Assembly (NCBI GenBank): GCA_007922225.1
Contig: ML679969.1
Coordinates: 20,540,932 to 20,604,931, forward strand
DNA length: 64,000 nt
Reading direction: 5' to 3'
From: Emydura subglobosa
Lineage: Eukaryota > Chordata > Testudines > Chelidae
Positions 11,650 through 21,585 of this stretch are shown piece after piece. A model generated the notes under the pieces. It did no database searches and was not told the DNA's origin. It saw only the letters and a list, made by a program, of their open reading frames with translations. The translations under genes and the position numbers were made by a program. Each line of letters begins with the position of its first letter. Positions within the stretch are counted from its first letter, which is position 1.

Positions 11650-12225
11650 GCTGAAGCTGCTGCAGCCCTCTGGTGCTGGGGAATGAGGATGCCTGGCCCC
11701 ACTACTCAGACTAAGAGAGATGTGGGAGACCCCTGAGAGGCCTGAGCTCTAATCACAGCCCACTAGTCCCGCTGTTCTGAGCCACGGCATCCCGCCCAGG
11801 ACAGTGACTAGCTCAGCCCAGGATCTGGTCCCAACTGCAGCGAGAGGGACACTTGCAGTCACAGCCCGATGACCTGGTGGGGTGCTGTGGGGTGGGAGGC
11901 AGCAGCTCAGTGATGAGGCAGCCGGGGCAACTGGGGTGCCAGGGAGCCTTTGGTGGGAGTCCAGGGGGACCTGGAGCTGAAGGGTGCAGGAGCCTCCCTC
12001 ATGCAGCCACCATGTCCCTGCCCATCCTGTGCCCACTTGACCCCTCCCTTCCCAGCTGGAGGGCTGAGGCCACTGCCCTCTTTCCGCACTACCAGGCTCC
12101 ACGTTGCTCATAGGGTGGGGGGTGTGCAGAGGCTGCCTGCTTCCTGGGGCTGGGATTAGAAACCAGAGCCCCAGCCCTGCCACTCACGGTCCAGAGCCAG
12201 TACCAAAGGCAGAGGGACCGGGGAT
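11650..12225. other. Unique non-coding sequence
   Basis: GC-rich sequence with overlapping frames on both strands and no recognisable domain or repeat. Confidence 0.4.
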
Positions 12226-12234
12226 CCAGGCTGT

Positions 12235-12590
12235 CATCTTCAGCCTCCATCAGCCATTGGTTAAATGTTCAAACAAGCCCCTCTGTGCTCCCCTCTGCCC
12301 CCCGTCCCCAAAACACCCACAAAGCTGTCTCATTGGCCACCTTCACGTCCCCCTTCAGAGTTCTTCCTGGCCACAATGCTGCAAAAAATGGGACCCCAGC
12401 TCCGCTGCTGGAGTGCTGCGCCCACGGTCCATGGGGCCGACATGTCTCCTTGCTTCCAGGCAGCCCCTCCTGTCTGGATCCCTCTGTCATTGCATGTCTT
12501 ATGCTCAGCTCCCTACCCTCCCTTTGTTCTGTGTTTGTGCAGCACCTGGCACCCTGGGACCTAGGCCACTGCAGTAATAAATCATGAGGC
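12235..12590 (+). mobile_element. L2-like LINE 3' end fragment
   Basis: From 'GGTTAAATGTTCAAACAAGC' to 'TGTTCTGTGTTTGTGCAGC', 'ACCTGGCACCCTGGGACC' and a terminal 'GCAGTAATAAATCATGAG', this follows the C-terminal ORF2 and 3' UTR of an L2-like LINE common in turtles (usual end: 'TGTACAGCGCCTAGCACAATGGGG'). The same family recurs at 47535-48245. The coding part is out of frame. Confidence 0.65.
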
Positions 12591-12659
12591 TTGGGCTTGG
12601 GGCTGGAGGAGAGCGGGGAGGCGATGCACATGTGTCTGTGTTGGGGGCTGGGAAAATTT

Positions 12660-12790
12660 AAAAAAGCTAAAAGCTCTTGCAAGAGTTAGTGAATGCTGGT
12701 GTACTTCCGGAGCTGGTTGGAGGGAGGAGGAAGCAGCCAGCATAAGCAGAAGAGAAGCTGAGCCAGCCCAGACAAGCCCAACTACAGCAT
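12660..12790. other. Unassigned spacer
   Basis: A purine-rich spacer between the L2-like tail and the CR1 fragment. No feature is recognised. Confidence 0.4.
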
Positions 12791-12794
12791 TCTT

Positions 12795-13130
12795 GCCAAC
12801 AAGTTAAAGAGGTATGTATTGGATGAATGGACTATCAGATGGATAGAAAGCTGGCTAGATCATCAGGCTCAATGGTTAGTGATCAACAGCTCGATGTCTA
12901 GCTGGCAGCCGGTCACAAGCGGAGTGCCCCAGGGGTCGGTGCTGGGGCCAGCTTTGTTCAACATCTTCATAAATGATCTGGAGGATGGAGTAGATTGCAC
13001 CCTCAGCAAGTGCACAAATGACACTAAGCTAGGGGGAGTGGTAAATATGCTGGAGGGTAGGGATAGGATACAGAGTGACCTAGACTAATTGGAGGATTGG
13101 ACCAAAACAAATCTGATGCAATTCAACAAG
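12795..13130 (+). mobile_element. CR1 LINE fragment with reverse transcriptase core
   Basis: An open frame (12819-13088) encodes 89 residues of the CR1 ORF2 reverse transcriptase: '[11 protein letters not shown]', then '[21 protein letters not shown]' and '[10 protein letters not shown]'. The [10 protein letters not shown] motif is reverse-transcriptase motif 4/B. The catalytic FADD box that should precede TKLGG reads CTND, so both active-site aspartates are not preserved as DD. The fragment ends after the RT core, 'NLMQFNKDK', where an unrelated repeat begins. It is truncated at both ends and dead. Confidence 0.9.
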
Positions 13131-13134
13131 GACA

Positions 13135-13325
13135 AGCGTGTGGATGCTCTTAAACTGATTTAACCCTGACCTGTGTTGATGAAGGGCCAGGTGCAAGTTA
13201 ATCCACTATAACTGGTTTTAAATTAATCTAAGTGTGCTTACACAGGGTTTTTCTCTGGTTTAACTGAACAGTTATCCAATCAGTTTTAACTAAATCAATG
13301 TATGTGTAGACAAGTTCTCCGAGCC
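13135..13325. repeat. Harbinger-type MITE remnant
   Basis: It contains 'CTTAAACTGATTTAACCC', 'AACTGGTTTTAAATTAATC', 'GGTTTAACTGAAC' and ends with 'GTGTAGACAAG', the terminal motif shared with the complete Harbinger at 39.8-43.6 kb (GACAAGACC-type ends). It directly abuts the truncated CR1 at its left, so it probably landed in or next to it. Confidence 0.55.
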
Positions 13326-13850
13326 GTAACCCATCATCTAGAATTACTAATGGTGTCTTGTCGCCTAGCCCTTGTCTATCTGCCACAATGGTAGCATTTC
13401 CTATTTTCCTTGTCTCAGGCTCGGTTATATTAGCCCACTCAGCCTATCCTTTACTCCTTGCTTTCAGAGCTATGACAGACCCCACCTGCATACCCCATGT
13501 CTAAGGAAGGACGAGTCTCTTTGCTTTTTTTGATGTCAAGAGCCTAGCTTTGTGCCCTGATGGCACAGACCCCAGGAACGGAGTAAAAGAAGAAAGGCAT
13601 GTTTATGTAGCTATGGGTGCTTCTGTCAGGCCTGGGGCATGAGGTGCATGCAGAGGAAATGTCCATCATGGCTTGTGTTCTGTGTTTGGTCACGTTTGTA
13701 CCTCAGTGTGTCCATTCTGGATTGACTCTCAAGGCAGGAGGAAGGCCAGGAATATTCTCACGCTGCCTTATTTGTCTGCCTCCATGACGTCCATTACACT
13801 GGAATCCAGGGAAGCTGCTTACCATTCCTCAAGCTGGCTGAGTCACTGCC
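13326..13850. other. Unique non-coding sequence
   Basis: No gene, RNA or repeat is recognised in this stretch. Confidence 0.35.
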
Positions 13851-13854
13851 AGTT

Positions 13855-15110
13855 TTGCTGTCTCCCCTGGGTCTAGCATAATGCTGAGATCTCTGGCAAA
13901 TAGAGCAGGGGCCCTGGAAACAAATCTGGCTACAGGGAAGGGGTTTGTTGGAAGGAAGGTGTCACCGTGCCTCAGTGGGTTATAGCTGAGAATACCAGAT
14001 TCAGGACAAACCGCTGAGGAATAGGCAGACGCACCCCAATCTAGTGGTTTTTCTATCATTAGATACAACAAGCCAGTAACAAAAGTAAACTTCTGTCTTA
14101 CCACACTGGTTAACAAGGCGTCCAAAATGCAATCACTTTAGGTATGCCAGCTCTTACTTCACCACCCAGACACTAGAGTTATGATGAATGGTTACTGAAA
14201 GCCAATTTGATCAAACAAAGGGCTCTTCTGATCTCAAGAATTCAGCCACACAGCCAGGCCAACACATGACCCAGATCTTACCCAATAATCATGCTGCTGA
14301 AATCGAAAGGTTTATTAATAAAGGAAAAGAAGAAGAGAGTTAAATGGTTAATAGATCACATACATACAATCATTGCAAAGTTCTCATATCAGGTTTGTAG
14401 CAGTGATGCAATGAACTGCGGACTTGTAAAGTCTCTGGTAACATCCAAAAGACTGGAAGACCCTCAGTCCATAGATTAGAATGCTCTGGTCAGTTGTAAG
14501 TCCCTGGTCCAGAGAATCAGAGCAGGAAAGAGGCAATGTGGAGAAGCTTCAAGAGTCTTTTACCCATCTGAAATCTTCTTGGAATTTTACAGTCCTACCA
14601 AAGCAAAGCTCACAGCACAGTTTTTGTGGAAAGTTACAGCAGGCGCAAGATGGAGTCCAGGGTCACATGGGCAAGTCACATGGCCTTACAGGGCTTGCTG
14701 ACTCACAGGGGCAGCCATTGCCCACATCTGGCTGGGGCGGACACAGAAAGGCTCCCTGGGCAGGACCGGCTTCTTCTATGGCCCATTGTTAGAGTGAAGT
14801 GTCCTTAATGGGCCATCAAACTTGAATAGTCCATTCACAATGTGCTGGCTAGGCTGAATGTAAACTTCCTTGTGGGTTTTACCCGGGAACAAGGTATTTA
14901 AGACACAGATGCAATTACATCACCCATATTCATAAATTCAGATACAGAGATGATACATGGATAATACATAATTTAGCCAATCATAACTTTTCCATTGACA
15001 CTTTACATGACATACTTTGTACAAGTTTTGCTGCAATTGTCTAACTGTGGCAATGATATTATCATCATATCAATGATATTATGGTCATATTTCAATCATA
15101 CCGCATCACA
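13855..15110 (-). mobile_element. Solo LTR (retrovirus-like), antisense
   Basis: On the minus strand the element begins TGTGATGCGG at 15110, a typical TG start. It runs through AT-rich U3-like sequence and has an AATAAA polyadenylation signal at 14311-14316 (TTTATT on the plus strand). Sequence around 14290-14460 and 14800-14950 ('GGTTAATAGATCACATACAT', 'GTCCTTAATGGGCCATCAA') matches a long LTR family I associate with turtle endogenous retroelements. No gag, pol or env coding sequence flanks it, so it is a solo LTR or a truncated end. The left boundary is uncertain and no clear target duplication was found. Confidence 0.6.
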
Positions 15111-15143
15111 GAAGGAAGGAAGGATGGAAGGAAGGAAGGGCGG
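15108..15143. repeat. (GGAA)n microsatellite
   Basis: Degenerate GAAGGAAGGAAGG / ATGGAAGGAAGGAAGG tract, exactly at the edge of the antisense LTR. Confidence 0.9.
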
Positions 15144-15154
15144 ACCCTGGGATT

Positions 15155-15250
15155 CTGCTAAAATTAAATTTGTTTGTCTTTAAAGTGCCACAGAACTCTC
15201 GTTGTTTTTGTTGTGTACAGACTAACACGGCTACCCCTCCGGAACACCTG
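15155..15250 (+). mobile_element. Penelope-like element, 3' pLTR end fragment
   Basis: The sequence 'AAATTTGTTTGTCTTTAAAG', 'CACAGAACTCTCGTTG', then 'CAGACTAACACGGCTACCCC' is nearly identical to the end of the Penelope-like element at 62133-62949. Only the distal pLTR is present; the hammerhead-like motif would lie just upstream and is missing. Confidence 0.8.
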
Positions 15251-16110
15251 CGTTCCTCTAACAAGCCGTGTGCATGGAAGGCTGTCCTTTCACAGCACCC
15301 GCAGGTGTGCCACTCACCTTACAGAGGGTGAGGCATGGCTCCTTCCCAAAGGTTACACTTGCAATAACTACTTGGGGTGACAAGCAGCACTGAGGGGCAG
15401 AGATGAGACAGGGCGAGTAATGCAGGCGGAACACAGAGTAGTGTCACTCTAGGGAGCCATCGCTAGGGACTGGACGCTACATGGGGAGGAGTTGAGAATG
15501 AGAACACAGACATCTTTTCTATGGAGAGCCATACGCCTCCCCAGTCTTGTCTTTCTGAATGGTGCACCACCATCTTGGCTAGGCAGAGTCTGAGGGGAAT
15601 GCCCGGATGCCTGTGCTCTTTCCTTTACCCCTGAGAGCACTGGTTCAAACTTCAGACTGTGCCCACCCCAGCTATTGACTGACATATGCAGTTCCAGTTG
15701 ACATGGCATGTGAGCTGTGCCCTGCCTCAGACAGGAGTTTGTGTGTGCCCGTTAGTCCTGGCATACTTATCTCTGGCAACCCTGCCCTGGCCTGGCCACT
15801 CTCCTGGGTGAGCCAACAGCCCTTCTAGTCTCACTTGTTTTGTTTCTTTCTGGCAACACATTTGGACTAAAACAGCAAAATATCAACACCAAATCTGCAT
15901 TGCAACACTGGCCACGACCGCATCCGGTCAACAGCTATCCCAGGAGGAGGCAGTGAGCAGCTGACACGCCCAGATACCCAAAGGTGAGAATCTGTAGGTG
16001 GTTGCTACCGAGAGTAAGAAGCAGCGAATGGACAAACAGCCTCCCCCAGTTAGCTGAAGCCGGGTGCCTATTGGATCAGCACAGGATTGCACAGCTGACA
16101 CTCAGCTTTC
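15251..16110. other. Unique non-coding sequence
   Basis: No gene or repeat is recognised. Confidence 0.35.
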
Positions 16111-16111
16111 T

Positions 16112-16235
16112 AGGGAGACAAGGTGGGGCAGGGAATGTTTTCTATTGGACCAACTTCTGTTGGGAAGAGGGACAAGCTTTTGAGCTACACAGAGCTCTCC
16201 TTCAGGGCTAGGATAAGTCCAATAGAAGCTTTATC
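16112..16235 (-). mobile_element. Second Penelope-like family, pLTR fragment with decayed hammerhead-like motif
   Basis: On the plus strand the text reads 'TTTTCTATTGGACCAACTTC', 'TGTTGGGAAGAGGGACAAGC' and 'GAGCTACACAGAGCTCTCC'. On the minus strand it contains CTGAAGGAG, a GAGCT/AGCTC stem and CAAAAGCTTGTC. The family form I know has CTGAAGAAG and CGAAAGCTT, the same layout as the motif in the other Penelope-like family at 62.2 kb. Here two core positions are changed (A to G in CTGANGA, G to A in GAAA). Confidence 0.65.
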
Positions 16236-16925
16236 TCTCTGATGCCCTGGGATCATCATGGCTACAACAGCACCACCTCCCTCAGCTTGTTGCTAGTTCA
16301 TCTTCAGCAAGATGGCTTGGCTTACTCCTTTGGTGTGTAAATGTGCAGTCACCTCCAAGGGCTCCGAATGGCTGGGTGCACAACACAAAGCAGGTGCCTT
16401 TCTCAGGCAGCTTCTTACACATCATTACCAAATGCCTTTCCTGGCAACTCCAGCCCCTGCGTAATCCAGAAAGGAACCAGACTCTATGGCTGTTAAGGCT
16501 GCCTACGCCAGTGCTGCCTGGCAGCATGTCAGATCTGTAGTGTTGCAGACAGGACCAGACGGCTTTGCTTCATTTCAGTGGGCTGGTGTTGTTCCTGGGA
16601 GATGAAGGAATGCTCCAAGGTCTGCTGGACTGTTCAGGGAGAGACACGCCCAGCTGAGAGCAGAGAGTGACTTTTACATCTTGTGAATTTCAGATTTCCA
16701 TAATTACCATTCGATGCCCACTACTACACTGACACTCTGGGCAACACCTACTGCTGCGCTCAGCATCAGGGAACTCGGAGAAGCCTTGCTGCTCAGAAAG
16801 AAACACATTTGATCCTGGCACACCTGCCTGTTGCACCCCACCCACCTACCTTAACACATGTGTGGCTCCATCGCTGCAGTATCTGTGAGCCCTGCAAACA
16901 CCAGTGAGTTACCCTCAGGCCCCCA
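16236..16925. other. Unique non-coding sequence
   Basis: No gene or repeat is recognised. Confidence 0.35.
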
Positions 16926-16929
16926 GCGA

Positions 16930-17005
16930 GGGAGGGAAATACCATGTCCCCATTTCATGGATGAGGAGCTGATACACAGAGACACCCAGGGCCTGCCCCT
17001 CAGAC
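16930..17005 (-). repeat. MIR-type SINE fragment
   Basis: 'TGTCCCCATTTCATGGATGAG' followed by 'GGAGCTGATACACAGAGACAC' follows the antisense of MIR ('CCCCATTTTACAGATGAGG', 'AACTGAGGCACAGAGAGG'). Confidence 0.6.
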
Positions 17006-17071
17006 ACGAGGCGTGCTCCCCTCCCAGGCAGACCATGAGAGCTGTTAGGTGCCAGAGATCACACCAATCTG

Positions 17072-17240
17072 CCCATGCATCCACTCACACACACGCAGAC
17101 ACATACATCAACCTCCCCATGCATCCACCCACATCCACACACAGGCTGACACACACACCAACCTCCCCATGCATCCACCCACACGCACACGCAGACACAC
17201 ACACCAACCTCCCCATACATCCACCCACACACACGTCCCT
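17072..17240. repeat. Minisatellite, four copies of a 44-50 bp unit
   Basis: The phrase CCCATGCATCCAC (the fourth copy reads CCCATACATCCAC) recurs at 17072, 17116, 17166 and 17212. A (CA)n-rich filler of varying length and 'CACCAACCTC' separate the copies. The unequal spacing shows that the CA part expands and contracts while the anchor stays fixed. The long His/Thr frames here are by-products. Confidence 0.9.
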
Positions 17241-17416
17241 ACATGTGCACACCCAGCCTCTCAGACTTTGGAGCCCCACTGACATTCCTTTCAATTCTCT
17301 GACTAGTGAGATGTTTTCCAGCATCATATTCAGCATCAACGAATAGTTCGCTCATTATTGACATGATCCCCCACACTCTACACTCATGCTGTTCAGATTA
17401 TTCTCTTGCTTTTTCC

Positions 17417-17538
17417 TAGGGTGACCTGTTATCCCAATTTTATAGGGACAGTCCCGATATTTGGGGCTTTGTCTTATATAGGTGCCTATTACCCCCCACC
17501 CCATCCCGATTTTTCACACTTGCTATCTGGTCACCCTA
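17417..17538. mobile_element. Palindromic hAT-type MITE
   Basis: The 122-bp element starts TAGGGTGACCTGTTATCCC and ends TATCTGGTCACCCTA, so its first and last 10 bases are perfect inverted repeats. The flanks CTTTTTCC and CTTTTCTC look like a diverged 8-bp target duplication, as hAT elements make. The interior (CCGATATTTGGGGC, CCGATTTTTCACAC) matches an amniote MITE I recognise as common in turtles. Confidence 0.85.
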
Positions 17539-17619
17539 CTTTTCTCCCTTGTGTTCAATTTCTGCATAATTCTAGCAGCCAGTGTCCTATGAACTCCTGC
17601 ACCTGGAGATTAAAGGACA

Positions 17620-17695
17620 AGGGACAGATTTTGAAAGGTACCTAAGATTTTTGAAAGGCACCTAAATACCTTCAAAAATCTGGCCCCAAATATTT
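17620..17695. repeat. Short palindromic repeat
   Basis: AGATTTTGAAAGGTA and TACCTTCAAAAATCT form the arms of a hairpin. Between them lies a second near-copy (TTTTGAAAGGCACCTAAAT). The style (CCTAA with AAATCTGGCC) is shared with the repeats at 31.0-31.3, 38.3 and 49.4 kb. Confidence 0.65.
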
Positions 17696-17917
17696 AGCTT
17701 GAACCCAGCTGAGTCTCTATTTTTGCCAGCACAAGAAACAGCAAGAGCAAAACTGAGCCTGGAACAACTTGGGCACACAATCTGCACCCTTCAGGCAGGT
17801 GTCTGAGATTCTGTCCTTTTTTTATAACACTGGAAACCAGATTACAAGAGTTATTGCTGAGTTATCAAAGTAGCTGGCCCTGAATGCAGGTGGGAATTGG
17901 AGAGGGGGCAGGAGGAG

Positions 17918-18190
17918 GGAATCATAGAATTGTAGAAGATTAGGGTTGGATGGGACATCAGGAGGTGTCTAGTCCAACCCCCTGCTTAAAGCAGGACCAA
18001 TCCCAACTAAATCATCCCAGCCAGGGCTTTGTCAATCCGGGTCTTAAAAACCTCTAAGGATGGAGATTCCACCTCCTCCCTAGGTAACCCATTCCGGTGC
18101 TTCACCACCGTCCTAGTGAAGAAGCTTTTCCTAATATCCAACCGAGACTTCCCCCAGTGCAATCTGAGACCATTGCTTCTTGGGAGGAGC
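17918..18190 (-). mobile_element. CR1 LINE 3' end with ORF2 C-terminus
   Basis: Read on the minus strand, the ORF2 tail encodes 'NGLRLHWGKSRLDIRKSFFTR', 'VVKHRNGLPREEVESPSLEVF' and a final 'DKALAGMI' (about 18183 to 18007). The CR1 3' UTR and terminal TTCTATGATT-type octamer follow. It is close in sequence to the CR1 at 45.1-46.2 kb, so it belongs to the same subfamily and is moderately young. Confidence 0.9.
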
Positions 18191-19330
18191 CAGCAGATCA
18201 GTGAATAATGAGTTTGAAGGTCTGATATCTCTTGCCTCACCAGGGGCCAGCAGAATTGTCTTTTCAGAGTCCCTCCCTTCTGATCATCCATTTGGCGGCC
18301 CTCCTGCATAGCCCAGGGCAGAGACCCTCACCCAGGGACTCCTGCCTCCCGCCCAGAGCTCCTGGCTGAGCCGGAGCAGGTCTGTTCCCATGTGAGAGCC
18401 GGGATTCACAGCCTTTCCCTAGGGCACAGAGCCCTCATCTTATTTTCTGGTATCTGTGGTTCAGGAGCTGTGTCTGGTACTGTGGGACACACTGTGTTAC
18501 AGGCCAAGCACCAGATGGGCTGGAGGCTGTCCCCAAGGGGGCCAGGCCGCCCCAGGGCTGAGCGGTCACTGGCATCTAGAGCTACAGAGATTCAGGCCTG
18601 GGGGGCGTTTCAGCCAGAAGCGCTGCTGTGCTGCGATCCCAGGCAGGGTCTTTTTAATGATCTCTCCAGACAGAACCTTCTCTGCCCTCAGCCCCACAGA
18701 GTTTCATCTGCTGGGATCATCCGGGCATGTCTCACCTAATCAGTTCCCTGACAGTGGAGGGGCCTTGGGTATCGTTGCCCCTCAGTCCCTCCTGTTCGCT
18801 GCCTGGGGCTCCCAATAGTTTTGTCTTCCGAGGCCTGAAACGCTCGGGTCTAACTAAAGTCACTGGGCTCAGTAGGGGGGTACCTGGGTGTAGTGTAAAG
18901 GCCTTGATGTGCCAGAGGTCAGGGACAGGACTGAAAATACCACTCCAGCCCTCCCCCTCCCCCCCCCCAGCTGCCAGCAAACCTCCTCAGCTGCCCGCTG
19001 GCCAAGACACCAACTCCTGAGGGAGAACCCCAGCACCGCCTGCTAATAAATAGAACGGGGCGGCCAGGGGCCTGGCAGCTCCCACGCCTGGACCCTGCAG
19101 CACAGCCAAGGGAGGGCGGAAGCAGGAGAGAAGGACGGGGGCTGGGGAAGCCATGCTGCCACCCTGGACAGCTCAGCCACAGGAGTTGATGGCAGAGCCC
19201 TGACGGGCTGGGACACGAGTTCGCAGATGAGCAGGCCCACGGCCACACAAGGCAGGTGGCCACTGCCAGCACCTTGGAATGCCCCTGGCAGCAAAGAGGC
19301 ACCGGAGCCAGGCTCTGAGCGCCAGGACTT
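18191..19330. other. Unique non-coding sequence
   Basis: No gene or repeat is recognised. A C-run lies at about 18955-18968. Confidence 0.35.
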
Positions 19331-19334
19331 TGCA

Positions 19335-19440
19335 GCCACAGTGGCAACTTCACTCAGGAGGTGGCCAGCTGCCCTCTGCATCAGCTGGAGCTTCTGAGGG
19401 GCCTTCAAGAGCAGCCCTACATGGGGCACATGAAGGGAAC
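19335..19440 (-). pseudogene. LINE reverse-transcriptase tail fragment (L2/Rex1-like)
   Basis: Within a 218-codon minus-strand frame, residues about 90-118 read 'HVPHVGLLLKAPQKLQLMQRA' then 'AGHLLSEVA'. This matches the 'YVGLPLKTVQKLQLVQNAAAR' plus LL motif of LINE ORF2 thumb regions that I know from alligator and turtle elements. The rest of the frame shows no further convincing similarity, so only this segment is called. Confidence 0.45.
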
Positions 19441-21390
19441 TGGGCTGGCAGTGATGAGGCACGAGCATCCCACAAGGTCCCCAGCAGAGAGGACAGGTGG
19501 CAGGACCAGGGATGGAGCCAACAGGCCCCTCGACTGCCGTTAGTGGGGCTGTGACAGAACAGTGGCATGGCTGGCCTCTGCAGCCTGTGCCAGCCCCCTT
19601 CCTGTGCTGAGATGTGCCCATCTCTGCCTCCTGCCTCCTTAGTGCTCTGGTATTTCTGTGCCATGGGCACCAGCACACAGGGCACTCCTGCGAACCCACA
19701 CAGATGCAGCCTTTCAGATAGACATAATGACCCCCAAGCCAGGCAGAGGAGCCACACAGCTCTGCCCCTGCACACTAAGGCTGGTGCGCGGGAGATTTTT
19801 TAATAAGCCGTCTGCTGTGCTATCTCTGGCGCAGCTCCACTAGTGGTAGCGAAGGGGAGTGAGCTGGTTAGACCCTCGCACTGCCCAGGCCTGCTCTCGC
19901 ACAGTGGGTACAAAGCCTGCAGAAATCCACACTAGCTCCCACCATCAATCCCACTGGCAGAGCCATGCCGGAGAGGCCAGGGTGGGAATTTTACCTGTAC
20001 AAGTCTAGTTTGGGTGCAGCCTATGGGGGTGGGGATGTGGGGAACCTCTGCTCACACCTGGCAAAAGAAGGAGTGTGCTGGCAGTATTAGAAGCTGGGCC
20101 AATATGGGGCAGGGGCAATTGTGGGTGCCCTAGACAGCACTGTGCAAAGCAGTGCCCACAGGAGGTAGGAAATGCTGCCCTTGCAGCCACTTGGCATACT
20201 GAGACATCCCTCAGGAAATATCCTTTCCTGGCTTGACAGGGGCAGAGGTGACGAGGTTCTGGAGCCAGGAGGGATGTTGGGACAGTGGGAGTGATGTAGT
20301 CAGAGTGAAGCACAGCCAAGCCAGCAACCTGCACGGCTGGAGTGGGGAAGAGAGGCTCCCATCTGTATTTGCAGTGGATGGAATGATAAGGCCACTGTCT
20401 GGGTTCTGCAAAAAAGGGGGGTTGCCACTTGCTGAATGGGACACCTGACACAGCAGGACAGGTTCTTCCATGCCAGTGACATGTTTGTGAGGAGCGGCTC
20501 AGAGAGGGACTGTGCTTCTAGCCAAGTGCAGGCTGCTAGCAGGGCCAGAACCACACACCAGACCCTGCCTGTGTACAGAGCTAACCCACGGAATACAGGA
20601 GAGCACACAGCCTGCCGTGAGCAGACCTAGCTGCAGCGTCTTCCCTGGAGCGGTTGTGCTGACCGACCTGCAGGCACTGCAGCCAGCCCAGCTGTGCTCA
20701 GGACTCAGGAGTCAGCCCAAGGTCTGCTGGGTCTGTCTATGTGGGGCATCCATACGGAAAAAGGGTTTTTTTTTTTCAATTCAAATGAGCGAAGGTGATT
20801 TGAAACCTTGCCCAGCAATGGCAGGGACATAGTTTAACACCATTCCAGTCTGTGCTAGCCAGTCATGCTGCATCTTTTCCCTTGTCTGTTCCTTGTGGAG
20901 ACACACCCCTGGACCCCAACAGAGGCAGCAGGTCTAGATCCTTAGTGTGTTTTCCACTCTTCTCCATGCAAGGGAAGCTGCTTTGTTCATTTCAGCCTTA
21001 GTCCTAAATTGATGCATTGGTCTGGCTGCAGGAAGAGGCATCAAGTGATATGATGAAGAGGCTATTTAACGCTGCTTTGTTCATTTCAATGGGACTCTGG
21101 GCTGCCTGTCCCCCTCAATCAATGGCCATTGAGCCAGGGCGGGGACCCCGTGCAGAAGACCTTGCTAACAATCAGGAAATGAAGATAAGGGAAAAGGGAG
21201 GGAGCAGCAGCCCCTCAAGCCTGCCAAGAAAATATAAATGATTTCTGGCCATTGCAGACATGCACAACTAACTACCCCATGCCTTGGCTCTCTCCCACAC
21301 CTTCCCCAGGCTCCCATTTTACTGAGATAGAATCCCAGCAAACCCCTGGGACACCCACTTCTGAGCCCAGCTAAACACCCGGTGGACGGT
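19441..21390. other. Unique non-coding sequence
   Basis: No gene, RNA or repeat is recognised. A poly-T run lies at about 20766-20776. Confidence 0.35.
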
Positions 21391-21392
21391 CT

Positions 21393-21585
21393 GAGACCAT
21401 GTCTATACGTCCTGCTCTGCAGCGGTGCAGCTGCAGCAGGTCTGGCGAAGAAGCTGTCTTGCCGACATAGCACTGTGCACACGAGTGCCTGTGTCAGTGT
21501 AATGTGTGTCGCTCAGGGGAGTGGTTCATTCACGCCCCTGAGCGCCAGAAGTTCTGCGGACAGAGGCTGTAGTGTAGACAATGAA
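21393..21585. mobile_element. Harbinger-type MITE
   Basis: It begins CCATGTCTATACGTC and ends GTAGTGTAGACAATG, giving imperfect inverted ends of the TGTCTACACT type. A central palindrome (CGCTCAGGGG / CCCCTGAGCG) is typical of this turtle MITE. There is no coding capacity. It would be mobilised by a transposase such as the one at 40.1-41.4 kb. Confidence 0.7.

Noticed and set aside
19043..19699. 218-codon open frame on the minus strand
   Set aside because: Only about 30 residues resemble a LINE reverse-transcriptase tail; the rest has no domain and overlaps equally long frames on the other strand. Not a host gene.
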